Assembly: GCA_036644375.1 (NCBI GenBank)
Contig: JAVXQD010000045.1
Coordinates: 1 to 17,407, forward strand
Source: CALWZE01 sp036644375
GTDB lineage: Bacteria; Bacillota; Clostridia; Oscillospirales; Ruminococcaceae
DNA: 17,407 nucleotides
Direction: 5' to 3'
The notes beneath the pieces are model-generated. The model ran no database searches. It was not told where the DNA came from and worked only from the letters and a program-made list of their open reading frames with translations. A program made the translations under genes and the position numbers. Shown here in pieces: positions 1-8,149 of the stretch; position 1 is the first letter of the stretch, and the number at the start of each line of letters is the position of its first letter.

Positions 1-272
1 CGAAAATGAATGAAAAGTCCGAATCGGAGGATGAGGATGTAACCGAATTCGCAAGAACACTGTTGTCGGGGACCTGTGAGGTTGAGCCCGACAAGCAGGG
101 GAGGATAATGATTCCGGCGGATTTGAGGATTCAGGCGGGCATAACGAAAGATGTTGTTGTGGCCGGAATTATGAACCGCGCGGAGATATGGGACAAGGAG
201 CGCTGGGCAACGCGCAACAATACCAGTGATAACGACAGATTCGATCAACTTATGAGAAAGCTGAAGCTGTGA
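1..272 (+). CDS. mraZ: Transcriptional regulator MraZ, 3' part (5' end outside window)
   Basis: MraZ is a DNA-binding protein with two tandem SpoVT-AbrB folds that usually heads, and in studied bacteria regulates, the dcw cluster. Only the C-terminal repeat is present. The segment FARTLLSGTCEVEPDKQGR followed by IMIPADLR and, further on, NRAEIWDKERW matches the second half of the family, including the DKQGR..IP hallmark. Full MraZ is about 140-150 residues, and here only about 90 codons are visible. The reading frame is open to the left edge with no stop, so the in-frame ATG at position 6 is probably an internal Met and not the start. The stop (270-272) overlaps the GTG start of rsmH. Identity is firm from both the motif and the position before rsmH. 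Confidence 0.93.
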   Translation, partial: KMNEKSESEDEDVTEFARTLLSGTCEVEPDKQGRIMIPADLRIQAGITKDVVVAGIMNRAEIWDKERWATRNNTSDNDRFDQLMRKLKL

Positions 273-1207
273 TTATGGAAACCGAAAACTTCAAACACGT
301 ATCCGTTTTGCTCGATGAATGTATCGATGGACTTAATATTAATCCAAACGGAGTATATCTTGACGGAACCGCAGGCGGAGCAGGTCACTCATGTGAAATT
401 GCCAAGCGAATCACAGGCGGAAAGCTTTTTTGCCTTGACAAGGATTCCGATGCCGTAGCGACCGCGACACAAAGACTTGAAAAATATCCGTTTGCCGTGG
501 TGATTGAGGGCGACTATAAGGATGCAGCACGGCTTTTGAGAGGCAGAACCGATTATTTAAACGGTGCGCTTCTTGACCTTGGGGTTTCGTCCTATCAGCT
601 TGACTGCGCGGAGCGCGGCTTTTCCTATAACAAGGAGGGCTTGCTTGATATGCGTATGAGCAGGACGGGCGAAAGTGCGGCGGACATGGTCAATACAATG
701 ACATGGCAGCAGCTCGCGGATATTTTCCGCGCATACGGAGAGGAACCCAACGCGGCGATGATTGCCAGAAAAATAGTTGCTGAACGTGAGATAATGCAAA
801 TTACTACCACGACACAGCTGAGCGGAATAATAGCCTCCGCTCTTCCGGCGGCTGTGCGAAGAAAAGAAAAAAATCCTGCCAGAAGGGTGTTTCAGGCACT
901 TAGAATTGCGGTCAATGACGAGCTGGATATACTTCGCGAGGGACTTAGAGAAATATTCAATATGCTTGCACCCAATGGCAGATTTTGTGTTATCACATTT
1001 CATTCGCTCGAGGATAGAATAGTAAAGCAGTATTTCAACTCATTGATGCAGGGCTGCACATGTCCGCCGGAATTTCCGATTTGCGTGTGCGGAAACGAGC
1101 CGAAGGTCAGGGCGATAAGCAAAAAGCCAATTGTAGCCTCTGAGGAAGAATGCGAAAACAATCGCCGTTCCAGAAGCGCAAAGCTGAGAATTATCGAAAA
1201 GATTTAA
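269..1207 (+). CDS. rsmH: 16S rRNA (cytosine(1402)-N(4))-methyltransferase RsmH
   Basis: RsmH (MraW) methylates N4 of C1402 in 16S rRNA using S-adenosylmethionine. It is not a wall enzyme but is a standard second gene of dcw clusters. At 312 residues it has the usual length. Visible motifs are HVSVLLDE near residue 10, the SAM-binding loop DGTAGGAGHS (32-41), DLGVSSYQLD (103-112), RGFSY then LDMRM (116-130), RVFQALRIAVN, and ITFHSLEDRIVKQYF near the C-terminus. The GTG at 269 overlaps the mraZ stop and has a GAGAAAG ribosome-binding-like stretch 8 nt upstream. ATG at 275 is an alternative start two codons later. The overlap suggests translational coupling with mraZ. Confidence 0.96.
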   Translation: MIMETENFKHVSVLLDECIDGLNINPNGVYLDGTAGGAGHSCEIAKRITGGKLFCLDKDSDAVATATQRLEKYPFAVVIEGDYKDAARLLRGRTDYLNGALLDLGVSSYQLDCAERGFSYNKEGLLDMRMSRTGESAADMVNTMTWQQLADIFRAYGEEPNAAMIARKIVAEREIMQITTTTQLSGIIASALPAAVRRKEKNPARRVFQALRIAVNDELDILREGLREIFNMLAPNGRFCVITFHSLEDRIVKQYFNSLMQGCTCPPEFPICVCGNEPKVRAISKKPIVASEEECENNRRSRSAKLRIIEKI

Positions 1208-1257
1208 GAAGTAATAAATATATAGATTTGAAAATCACATCTAAAGGAGGTATAATC

Positions 1258-1734
1258 ATGAAATCATCTATTGCTTACAGTAATTTTGACCGCAATCTGT
1301 CAACCTCAGAGGCAGAGGAGCAGAAGCGACTTCAAATAATAAAAACACAGAGGTCAAGGGCAAAAGAAAAGCGCGCGTTCGTTGCAAAGCTCTCCGCTTT
1401 TTCGCTTGTTATTGTCATGCTTATGATAACGACTGTTTACAGTCGTCTTGTGCTTACGGAAACACGCTCAAAGATAAACGGCTATACCTCCGAGCTCACA
1501 GAGCTGGAAAGTGAAAACGCATACCTTTCTTATAAGCTTGAGAGTCTGGTTTCCCTTAAAAAAGCGGAGACCTATGCCGTTTCCGAGCTCGGACTTATAA
1601 AGATGGATTCGAGCCGGATTGAATACGTGAATTTGCAGGATTCGAACGAGGTTATTGCGGATGAAAATGATACGACAATCGGCGAAGATTTTGATACTTT
1701 TTTCAATGCGGTCATTGATTTCTTCGGAGGCTAA
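1258..1734 (+). CDS. ftsL: Cell division protein FtsL (septum formation initiator family)
   Basis: This is a small bitopic membrane protein of 158 residues with a basic cytoplasmic N-terminus, one transmembrane segment (about residues 42-62, rich in V, I, M and L) and an extracytoplasmic coiled coil (about 66-100) in a heptad pattern, followed by an acidic tail. This layout, and its place between rsmH and a class B PBP, identify FtsL, which binds DivIC and DivIB and activates the FtsW-PBP pair. Sequence conservation in the family is low, so the call rests on topology and context. The start at 1258 is fixed by AAAGGAGG 7 nt upstream. A longer open frame from 1150 overlaps rsmH and has no comparable site. 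Confidence 0.85.
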   Translation: MKSSIAYSNFDRNLSTSEAEEQKRLQIIKTQRSRAKEKRAFVAKLSAFSLVIVMLMITTVYSRLVLTETRSKINGYTSELTELESENAYLSYKLESLVSLKKAETYAVSELGLIKMDSSRIEYVNLQDSNEVIADENDTTIGEDFDTFFNAVIDFFGG

Positions 1735-1774
1735 TAGAATGTACAAAAGAAATCTTTGACTCTCAGGTGCTTAT

Positions 1775-3991
1775 ATGGCTAAAAACAATAACGGGCAAGC
1801 GTATGTAAACAAAAATTTTAAACAGAGAATGCTTATTACCGTGGGCTTGATAGTCTGCGGTTTTAGTATTGTTATCGTCTCTCTTGCAAATATCTCGCTC
1901 GTGAATCATGACAAATACAGCTCGATGGCAAGTGGGCAGCAGCTGCGTGACACTGTTGTGTCGGCGCCGCGCGGAACGATTTATGACGCCAACATGAACG
2001 TGCTCGCTCAAAGTGCAACGGTCTGGACAGTCGCACTTTCCCCTATGGACATAGAGGAGGAGGACTTCGACACGATTGCCCGAGGCCTTTCGGAAATACT
2101 GGAGATGGATTATCAGACCATTTATGACAAATGCTTTGACAAAACCTATTATTCCATAGTGAAACGCAAAGTCGATCAGCCTGTTGTCGACCGCATACGC
2201 CAGTTCATGATTGATGAGAAGGTCGGCGGAATAAGCTTTACGGAGGATTCAAAAAGATACTATCCGTACGGCAATTTTCTTGCTCAGGCGCTCGGATTTG
2301 TCGGGACGGATAATCAGGGACTCTCGGGGCTTGAGGCATACTATAACGAGGAGCTTAGCGGAACATCGGGCAGGATTTTGACGGCGAAAAACGCGGTTGG
2401 CGGCGATATGTATTACGAGTATGAAACGCGCTATGAACCTGAATCCGGCAACAGCCTGGTCCTCACGGTTGATGAGGTCATTCAGCATTATCTTGAAAAA
2501 AATCTCGAGGCGGCAGTAAAAGAACATCATGTTCAAAAACAGGCCGCAGGTATTGTAATGAATGTCAAAACCGGAGAAATTCTGGCAATGGCGGTTAAGC
2601 CGGATTTCGACCCCAATGAACCGTTGACTCTGTTTGACGAGACACTGGCGGCTCAGGTCGAAGCATTTGCGGGCACGGATGAATACAACACAAAGCTCGG
2701 TCTTGCACAGCAGTTTCAATGGAGAAACAAAGCAATATCGGACACATATGAGCCGGGCTCGGTGTTTAAGGTTGTGACGGCTTCAACGGCACTCGAAACG
2801 GGGGCGTGTACCCTTGAATCAACGTTCTACTGCAACGGAAGCGTCAAGGTAGGTCCGCACATAATGCACTGTGCTTCCTCCGGACACGGTCAGGAAACCT
2901 TTGTCAACGCTGTGATAAATTCGTGCAACCCTGCTTTTATCGATATCGGTCAGCGAATCGGTGCCGGCAATTTCAGCAAATACTTCAGAGCGTTCGGACT
3001 GACGGAAAAAACAGGAATAGATCTGCCGGGAGAGGCAAGCAGCATCTATGTGCCTGAAAGCAGTATGGGAATAGTTGAGCTTTCAAGCTGCGCATACGGA
3101 CAATCCAACTCCATCACTCCGATTCAGCTCATCACGGCGGTTTCGGCGGCGGTTAACGGCGGATATCTTGTCCAACCGCATATGGTTAAACAGATAATTG
3201 ATTCGGACGGCAACATTGTCCGCTCTTTTGATACCGAGGTGAAAAGACAGGTAATAAGTGCCGAAACCTCAAAGCTTATGGCGGAAATCATGGAGCAGGT
3301 TGTGCTGCACGCAAACGGTCAGAATTCATATGTGGCCGGCTTTCGAATCGGAGGGAAAAGCGGAACTTCTCAAAAGTTGAATCTTCTCGCCGAAACCGGA
3401 AAAAAAGAGTATATAGCGTCTTTTTGCGGAATCGCTCCGGCGGATGACCCTGAAATAGCATGTCTCATCCTATTGGATGATCCGCAGAGCTATTCAATCT
3501 ACGGAGGAATTCTTGCTGCCCCGGTTGTGGGTTCAATAATGGCAGAGGTTCTTCCATATATCGGTGTCGATGCGGTTTTCACCGAGGAGGAGATGCAGCA
3601 CGCCGACGTATACACCCCGAACGTAATCGGAAAATCGCTGACGCTCGCTTATTCCAACCTTCAGCCTGAGGGTCTCGTCTCCGAGGTTATAGGAGACGGA
3701 ACTACCGTGGTAAGGCAGTTCCCCGCAGGCGGACAGTCAATTCCAAGAGGCTCCAAGGTACTTCTGTATACCGATGACCGAGAGCCGAAAACCATTGTGG
3801 TACCGGATTTAAAAGGGAATACGGTGGACGGTGCAACGACTGCGCTTAAGGGATACGGACTGAACATAAAGGTCAGCGGCTCATCTGTTTCAGGCGCGAA
3901 TGTCACATCGCAGAGTATACCGCCGGGTGAAACTGTCCCGGTGGGAAGTGTTGTGACAGTAGAGTGTATAAACGAAGCAATGAACGATTAA
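1775..3991 (+). CDS. ftsI: Class B penicillin-binding protein (FtsI/PBP2B/SpoVD type) with two PASTA domains
   Basis: This is a septal peptidoglycan transpeptidase of 738 residues. An N-terminal membrane anchor (about 19-42) precedes a PBP dimerisation domain containing APRGTIYDANMNVLA (64-78). The transpeptidase domain follows, with catalytic Ser329 in SVFK (329-332), the SCN motif (383-385) and KSGT (528-531). Two PASTA repeats close the protein (about 612-667 and 674-733). Two PASTA domains resemble Bacillus PBP2B, while sporulation-specific SpoVD typically has one. Because the gene sits directly after ftsL and is the only class B PBP here, a vegetative division role as FtsW partner is inferred. 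Clostridial homologues are often labelled SpoVD regardless. The start has a modest TCAGGTG site, and a well-initiated six-codon mini-ORF lies just upstream. Confidence 0.93.
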   Translation: MAKNNNGQAYVNKNFKQRMLITVGLIVCGFSIVIVSLANISLVNHDKYSSMASGQQLRDTVVSAPRGTIYDANMNVLAQSATVWTVALSPMDIEEEDFDTIARGLSEILEMDYQTIYDKCFDKTYYSIVKRKVDQPVVDRIRQFMIDEKVGGISFTEDSKRYYPYGNFLAQALGFVGTDNQGLSGLEAYYNEELSGTSGRILTAKNAVGGDMYYEYETRYEPESGNSLVLTVDEVIQHYLEKNLEAAVKEHHVQKQAAGIVMNVKTGEILAMAVKPDFDPNEPLTLFDETLAAQVEAFAGTDEYNTKLGLAQQFQWRNKAISDTYEPGSVFKVVTASTALETGACTLESTFYCNGSVKVGPHIMHCASSGHGQETFVNAVINSCNPAFIDIGQRIGAGNFSKYFRAFGLTEKTGIDLPGEASSIYVPESSMGIVELSSCAYGQSNSITPIQLITAVSAAVNGGYLVQPHMVKQIIDSDGNIVRSFDTEVKRQVISAETSKLMAEIMEQVVLHANGQNSYVAGFRIGGKSGTSQKLNLLAETGKKEYIASFCGIAPADDPEIACLILLDDPQSYSIYGGILAAPVVGSIMAEVLPYIGVDAVFTEEEMQHADVYTPNVIGKSLTLAYSNLQPEGLVSEVIGDGTTVVRQFPAGGQSIPRGSKVLLYTDDREPKTIVVPDLKGNTVDGATTALKGYGLNIKVSGSSVSGANVTSQSIPPGETVPVGSVVTVECINEAMND

Positions 3992-3998
3992 ATCGGAA

Positions 3999-4028
3999 TT
4001 GAAATTTTAATGCACTTGTAAATATAAA
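3999..4028 (+). promoter_or_regulatory. Candidate sigma-A promoter upstream of murE
   Basis: TTGAAA (3999-4004) and TATAAA (4023-4028) are separated by 18 bp in the AT-rich 117-nt gap after the PBP gene. Transcription would start about 75 nt before the murE ATG. Read by eye only. The gap is longer than at neighbouring junctions, which supports an internal promoter for the murE-onward genes. Confidence 0.45.
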
Positions 4029-4108
4029 AAATCAGAAACAGGATTATTGTGCAGACAGCCCATGAAAAAAGAGTTGCGCGATAAAGCCGACAATTGAGGT
4101 GATTGCAT

Positions 4109-5539
4109 ATGAAGCTCAGTGCTGTGATGAAAGGAATAGAATATGAGGGAGCTCTGATTGACTGCGAGATCAAGGATGTTATGACTGACTCGCGAAAAGC
4201 GTCTGACGGCTCGGCATTCATCTGTATAAAAGGGCGTGTGTTTGACGGACATTCGGCAGCTCGCGAGATGCTCGACAGGGGAGTCGGTGTTGTAATAACA
4301 GAGCACTCGCTCGGACTTGAAAAAGAGCTTGTTGTGCGGGACACCCGTCTCGCTTATTCTAAAATGTGTCAAAACTATTTCGGAAACCCTCAAAATGAGC
4401 TGACGCTTATTGCGGTGACCGGAACCAACGGAAAAACCACAGTTACAAGCATAATCAAGCAGGCACTGTGCAATCTCGGAATAAAAGCGGGGCTTATCGG
4501 CACTATCTGCTGTGAAATTGACGACATGACCATTCCTGCAAAGTTCACAACTCCGGAGGCATGGGATGTGTGCGCGCTGTTTTCAAGGATGCTGTCGGCA
4601 GGATGCACGCATGTCGTCATGGAGGCCTCATCTCAGGCACTTGATCAGGGCAGATTGCTCGGAATAGAGTTTGACTGCGCTGTGTTCACAAACCTGACCA
4701 AGGATCACCTTGATTATCACGGCGACATGGAGAGCTACTATCGTGCAAAGAAGATTTTATTTTCCAACGCAAAAAGAGCCGTAATCAACGTCGATGACAC
4801 TTACGGACTGCGACTTGCAAAAGAAATTTCAATTCCGATAGATACCCTTTCAATTGAAAAAGAAGCTGCTGATTATTGCGCAAAATCGATAACATGTTCG
4901 ATTGGCGGAGTTGAATTTGATATAAACGGAAAGGGATTTCTCGCGCATGTGAGCTTTCCCATGCCGGGGCTGTATTCCGTTCACAACGCGCTGTGCGCCG
5001 CCTGCGCACTGTTTACTGTCGGAATTGATAAAGAGACCGCGTGCAGGGCAATAAGCGGTACGCGAGGCGTCAGGGGGCGCTGCGAAGTGCTGTACAGCGG
5101 AGAGTACACTGTAATATGCGATTTTGCCCATACGGGAGATGCGCTTAAACAGCTGCTGTCGAGCATAAAACCGTTTGTAAAGGGCAGAATGATAACGTTG
5201 TTCGGCTGCGCAGGAGACCGAGATCCGCTGAAAAGACCGGAGATGGCTCAGGCGGCGGCAAAATACTCTGATTTTGTTGTGGTCAGCTCGGATAACCCGA
5301 GAACTGAGGACCCGCTGAAAATAATAGATGAGGTGAGGCCGTATCTTATCGAGGGCGCAGTCGATTTTACGGCAATTCCCGACAGGTACTTTGCGATAAA
5401 ATGGGCATTGGCACAGCTGAAAAAAGACGATGTTCTTGTTCTGTGCGGCAAGGGTCACGAGGATTATCAGGTAATAGACGGCTGTACAATTTATCTTGAT
5501 GAGCACCGGATTGTCAAAGAATTTCTGAAAAACAGATAA
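4109..5539 (+). CDS. murE: UDP-N-acetylmuramoyl-L-alanyl-D-glutamate--2,6-diaminopimelate ligase MurE
   Basis: This cytoplasmic Mur ligase adds the third residue to the peptidoglycan stem peptide using ATP. It is 476 residues from the ATG at 4109, which has GAGGTG 7 nt upstream. A TTG two codons earlier is a poorer choice. Seen: the UDP-substrate motif TDSRKA near residue 27, the ATP loop TGTNGKTT (104-111), EASSQAL, the carboxylated-lysine region YYRAKKILF (about 211-219), DNPR (395-398) and GKGHEDYQ near the C-terminus. DNPR is the signature associated with meso-diaminopimelate rather than L-lysine, so the wall is probably DAP type. One departure from the usual family text is DFAHTGDAL, where most members have HTPDAL. 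Followed after 26 nt by murF. Confidence 0.95.
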   Translation: MKLSAVMKGIEYEGALIDCEIKDVMTDSRKASDGSAFICIKGRVFDGHSAAREMLDRGVGVVITEHSLGLEKELVVRDTRLAYSKMCQNYFGNPQNELTLIAVTGTNGKTTVTSIIKQALCNLGIKAGLIGTICCEIDDMTIPAKFTTPEAWDVCALFSRMLSAGCTHVVMEASSQALDQGRLLGIEFDCAVFTNLTKDHLDYHGDMESYYRAKKILFSNAKRAVINVDDTYGLRLAKEISIPIDTLSIEKEAADYCAKSITCSIGGVEFDINGKGFLAHVSFPMPGLYSVHNALCAACALFTVGIDKETACRAISGTRGVRGRCEVLYSGEYTVICDFAHTGDALKQLLSSIKPFVKGRMITLFGCAGDRDPLKRPEMAQAAAKYSDFVVVSSDNPRTEDPLKIIDEVRPYLIEGAVDFTAIPDRYFAIKWALAQLKKDDVLVLCGKGHEDYQVIDGCTIYLDEHRIVKEFLKNR

Positions 5540-5565
5540 CAGATTACGAAAGGTATTATGCATAA

Positions 5566-6930
5566 ATGGAAGCTATAAAACTCGGTGAGCTGCTAAAGGG
5601 AATAGCCGTTACCAAATATCCCGAAAAAGAAATCACAAAGATTACGACCGATTCGCGCGACGCGGGAAGCGGAAGCCTTTTTGTCGCAATAATCGGAGAT
5701 AAGCTCGATGGCAATGACTTTGCTGCAAAGGCCCTTGAAAATGGCGCGGAAGCGGCGGTTGTGAGCAGACTTTGCAGCGCGTCGGGTGAACAGATAGCCG
5801 TTAGGGACACAAAAGATGCGCTTATAGAAATGGCGGGTAATTATCGCGCAAGATACAGCCCGAAGATAGTCGCCGTCACAGGCAGCGTCGGTAAAACCAC
5901 AACCAAGGAAATGGCAGCGGCGATATTTGAAACGTTTGGCAATACTCTCAAAAATGAGGGTAATAAAAACAATGAAATAGGACTTCCGACAACTATTTTC
6001 AACATGACTGAAGATACCGAGATTGCGATTCTCGAAATGGGAATGAACGGACTCGGAGATATCAGCAAGCTCACCAAAGCCGTCAGACCACGTGTAGCGG
6101 CTATAACAGGAATCGGGGTGTGTCACCTCGAGCTGCTCGGAAGCCGAGAGAATATATTGAAGGCAAAGCTTGAAATAGTGGAGGGACTGCCCGAGGACGG
6201 GATTTTGTGTATAAACGGTGACGATGAGCTGTTGATGGGAGCGAGGGATGATATAGCTGTCGAAACAGTGACCTTCGCAATACAGAATACTGATGCAGAT
6301 ATTATTGCAAAGGACATAATGAGCAGAGTGAGGACAACCGAGTTCACGATTGAGGACAGGGCGAACGGCTCGTTTAAGGCAATGATTCCATGTGCGGGTA
6401 ACCACAATGTCATGGATGCACTCGCGGCCTATTCGCTGGCAACCAGAATCGGTATGGATGCCGAGGGCTCTGCGGAGGCACTGGCGAGATATGTGCCGAC
6501 GGGTATGAGACAGCGATTTGTCGAGTTTAAGGGAATCACAGTCATTGAGGACTGCTACAATGCAAGTCCCGACTCAATGCGCGCATCCATAGAAACGCTG
6601 GCGGAGCTTCCGATAGAGGGAATAAAAGTAGCTGTTTTGGGAGATATGCTTGAGCTTGGCGCTATTTCGCGCGAGGCTCACAGGAGCATAGGAATCGAGG
6701 CCGCAAAAATGGGTATTGACATTTTGCTCTGTTACGGTGAAAATATGAAATTGTGTGCTGAAGGCGCACTTGCCGCCGGGATTACCAGCGCAAAGCATTT
6801 TGATAATAAAACAGACCTTGCTTCATACATATCAAAGACGATGCATTCGGGCGATGCCATTATGTTCAAGGCAAGCCGCGCAATGGCGCTCGAAGAGGTA
6901 ATTGATATGTTTTATGAATCGGATAATTGA
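5566..6930 (+). CDS. murF: UDP-N-acetylmuramoyl-tripeptide--D-alanyl-D-alanine ligase MurF
   Basis: MurF joins D-Ala-D-Ala to UDP-MurNAc-tripeptide, finishing the cytoplasmic precursor used by MraY. It is 454 residues, normal for the family. Motifs in order: TDSRDA near residue 28, ATP loop TGSVGKTT (105-112), KNEGNKNNEIGLP (129-141), the central EMGMNGLGDI, the AGNHNVMDALAA region and EDCYNASPDSM, the MurF signature. An in-frame TAA lies immediately before the ATG at 5566, so no earlier start is possible. The nearest purine-rich site, GAAAGG (5548-5553), is 12 nt away, which is long. A six-codon out-of-frame ORF (5558-5578) lies between this site and the murF start and overlaps the start. 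The gene runs close to mraY. Confidence 0.95.
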   Translation: MEAIKLGELLKGIAVTKYPEKEITKITTDSRDAGSGSLFVAIIGDKLDGNDFAAKALENGAEAAVVSRLCSASGEQIAVRDTKDALIEMAGNYRARYSPKIVAVTGSVGKTTTKEMAAAIFETFGNTLKNEGNKNNEIGLPTTIFNMTEDTEIAILEMGMNGLGDISKLTKAVRPRVAAITGIGVCHLELLGSRENILKAKLEIVEGLPEDGILCINGDDELLMGARDDIAVETVTFAIQNTDADIIAKDIMSRVRTTEFTIEDRANGSFKAMIPCAGNHNVMDALAAYSLATRIGMDAEGSAEALARYVPTGMRQRFVEFKGITVIEDCYNASPDSMRASIETLAELPIEGIKVAVLGDMLELGAISREAHRSIGIEAAKMGIDILLCYGENMKLCAEGALAAGITSAKHFDNKTDLASYISKTMHSGDAIMFKASRAMALEEVIDMFYESDN

Positions 6931-6962
6931 TTCGTGGAAGCGGAGAAACGGAGCAAATAGAG

Positions 6963-7976
6963 ATGGAAAGAACTGCAATTTTGCTGACAGCAACGGTCAG
7001 TCTGGGACTGACAGGTGTTTTGGGGTTTTGGCTGATTCCATGGCTGAAAAGACTGAAATACGGACAGACAATCAATGAAATCGGACCAAAGTGGCATAAA
7101 ACAAAAGAGGGAACACCCACAATCGGAGGACTGATGTTTATAATCGGGTCGATTGTAGGCTTAAGTGTCGGGTATATTTCTCTGATACTTGAAGCTCCTC
7201 AATTTTTGGGCGAGCAGTATATAATTGAGAATGTGCGTCTGTTTGCCGGAGTGGGATGTGCACTCGGCTTTGGACTTATCGGCTTTATCGATGATTATAT
7301 GAAGGTGGTTCACACCCGAAATCTCGGACTTACCGCAAAGGGCAAAATCTTTCTTCAGATTTTTGTTTCCGCGGCATATATATTTGTTATGCACAAATAC
7401 GGAGCCTGTGACACCTCGGTTATCATTCCGTTCTTTGGGTCATATGAATTCGGCATCTGGTATTATGTGCTGTCGATGCTTCTGATTATTTTTATGGTGA
7501 ACGCCGTGAATCTGACCGATGGCATTGACGGACTTGCCACAACGGTGACATTTGTTGTAAGTGTGGTGTTTGTAATTGTTTCGGCCTTGCTCGGATATAT
7601 CGGCACCGGCTTGTTTGCCACGGCAATTGCGGGAGCCTGTGTCGGATTTATTATATGGAATTTCTATCCGGCAAAGGTTTTTATGGGGGACACCGGCTCA
7701 ATGTTCCTCGGCGGCGCAATAATTGCAATGGCATACGGAGTTTCGTTTCCGGCACTGGTGATTTTGGCGGGAATAGTCTATGTTCTTGAAGCGGTATCCG
7801 TGATGATTCAGGTTACATACTTCAAGCTGACGCATGGTAAACGTCTGTTTAAGATGACCCCGATTCATCATCATTTCGAACTAAGCGGATTTTCGGAAAT
7901 CAAAATAGTCGTTACTTTCAGCATTGTTGCGGCTCTCGGCGGAGCGGTTGCGATTATTGCGGTTTTGATGCTGTGA
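6963..7976 (+). CDS. mraY: Phospho-N-acetylmuramoyl-pentapeptide-transferase MraY
   Basis: This integral membrane enzyme transfers phospho-MurNAc-pentapeptide to undecaprenyl phosphate, forming lipid I. From ATG 6963 it is 337 residues. GGAG at 6950-6953 sits 9 nt upstream, making this start better than the in-frame TTG at 6927 that overlaps the end of murF. Family hallmarks are GPKWHKTKEGTPTIGG, the acidic FIDDYMKV, NAVNLTDGIDGLA, AKVFMGDTGSMFLGG and KMTPIHHHFE, embedded in many hydrophobic segments (ten are usual for the family). In most Firmicutes murD follows directly; here a 173-nt non-coding gap leads to ftsW. Confidence 0.96.
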   Translation: MERTAILLTATVSLGLTGVLGFWLIPWLKRLKYGQTINEIGPKWHKTKEGTPTIGGLMFIIGSIVGLSVGYISLILEAPQFLGEQYIIENVRLFAGVGCALGFGLIGFIDDYMKVVHTRNLGLTAKGKIFLQIFVSAAYIFVMHKYGACDTSVIIPFFGSYEFGIWYYVLSMLLIIFMVNAVNLTDGIDGLATTVTFVVSVVFVIVSALLGYIGTGLFATAIAGACVGFIIWNFYPAKVFMGDTGSMFLGGAIIAMAYGVSFPALVILAGIVYVLEAVSVMIQVTYFKLTHGKRLFKMTPIHHHFELSGFSEIKIVVTFSIVAALGGAVAIIAVLML

Positions 7977-8029
7977 GCGAATTGAACGAAATGCACGGTG
8001 TGATGAATTTACAGATGCGTCAAAAGAAA

Positions 8030-8060
8030 AATTGCAGAACGTCAAAATCAAGCTGCAATT
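8030..8060. repeat. 8-bp inverted repeat in the mraY-ftsW gap
   Basis: AATTGCAG (8030-8037) and CTGCAATT (8053-8060) are exact inverted copies separated by 15 nt. No T-tract follows, so this is not a classical terminator. It lies in the 173-nt gap (7977-8149) where murD would be expected. The gap shows no convincing coding frame; the longest small ORF seen begins at ATG 7991 and has 25 codons without a clear ribosome binding site. Confidence 0.5.
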
Positions 8061-8149
8061 CCGCATGACAGTAAATGTGTGATAGTTTAACTTTAGGATA
8101 CATCTGCGTCGCAAAACGCGCCGCACACTAATGGCTGACAGAGGTTTCA

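Noticed and set aside
1150..1257. Longer ftsL reading frame starting inside rsmH
   Set aside because: No ribosome binding site at 1150, the extension overlaps rsmH coding sequence by 58 nt, and AAAGGAGG gives an excellent start at 1258.
4850..5563. 237-codon open frame on the - strand opposite murE
   Set aside because: Shadow of murE; no family motif, no ribosome binding site, and murE is intact with all motifs.
5593..6405. 270-codon open frame on the - strand opposite murF
   Set aside because: It lies entirely inside murF, with Cys/His/Ser-rich composition typical of antisense shadows and no recognisable motif.
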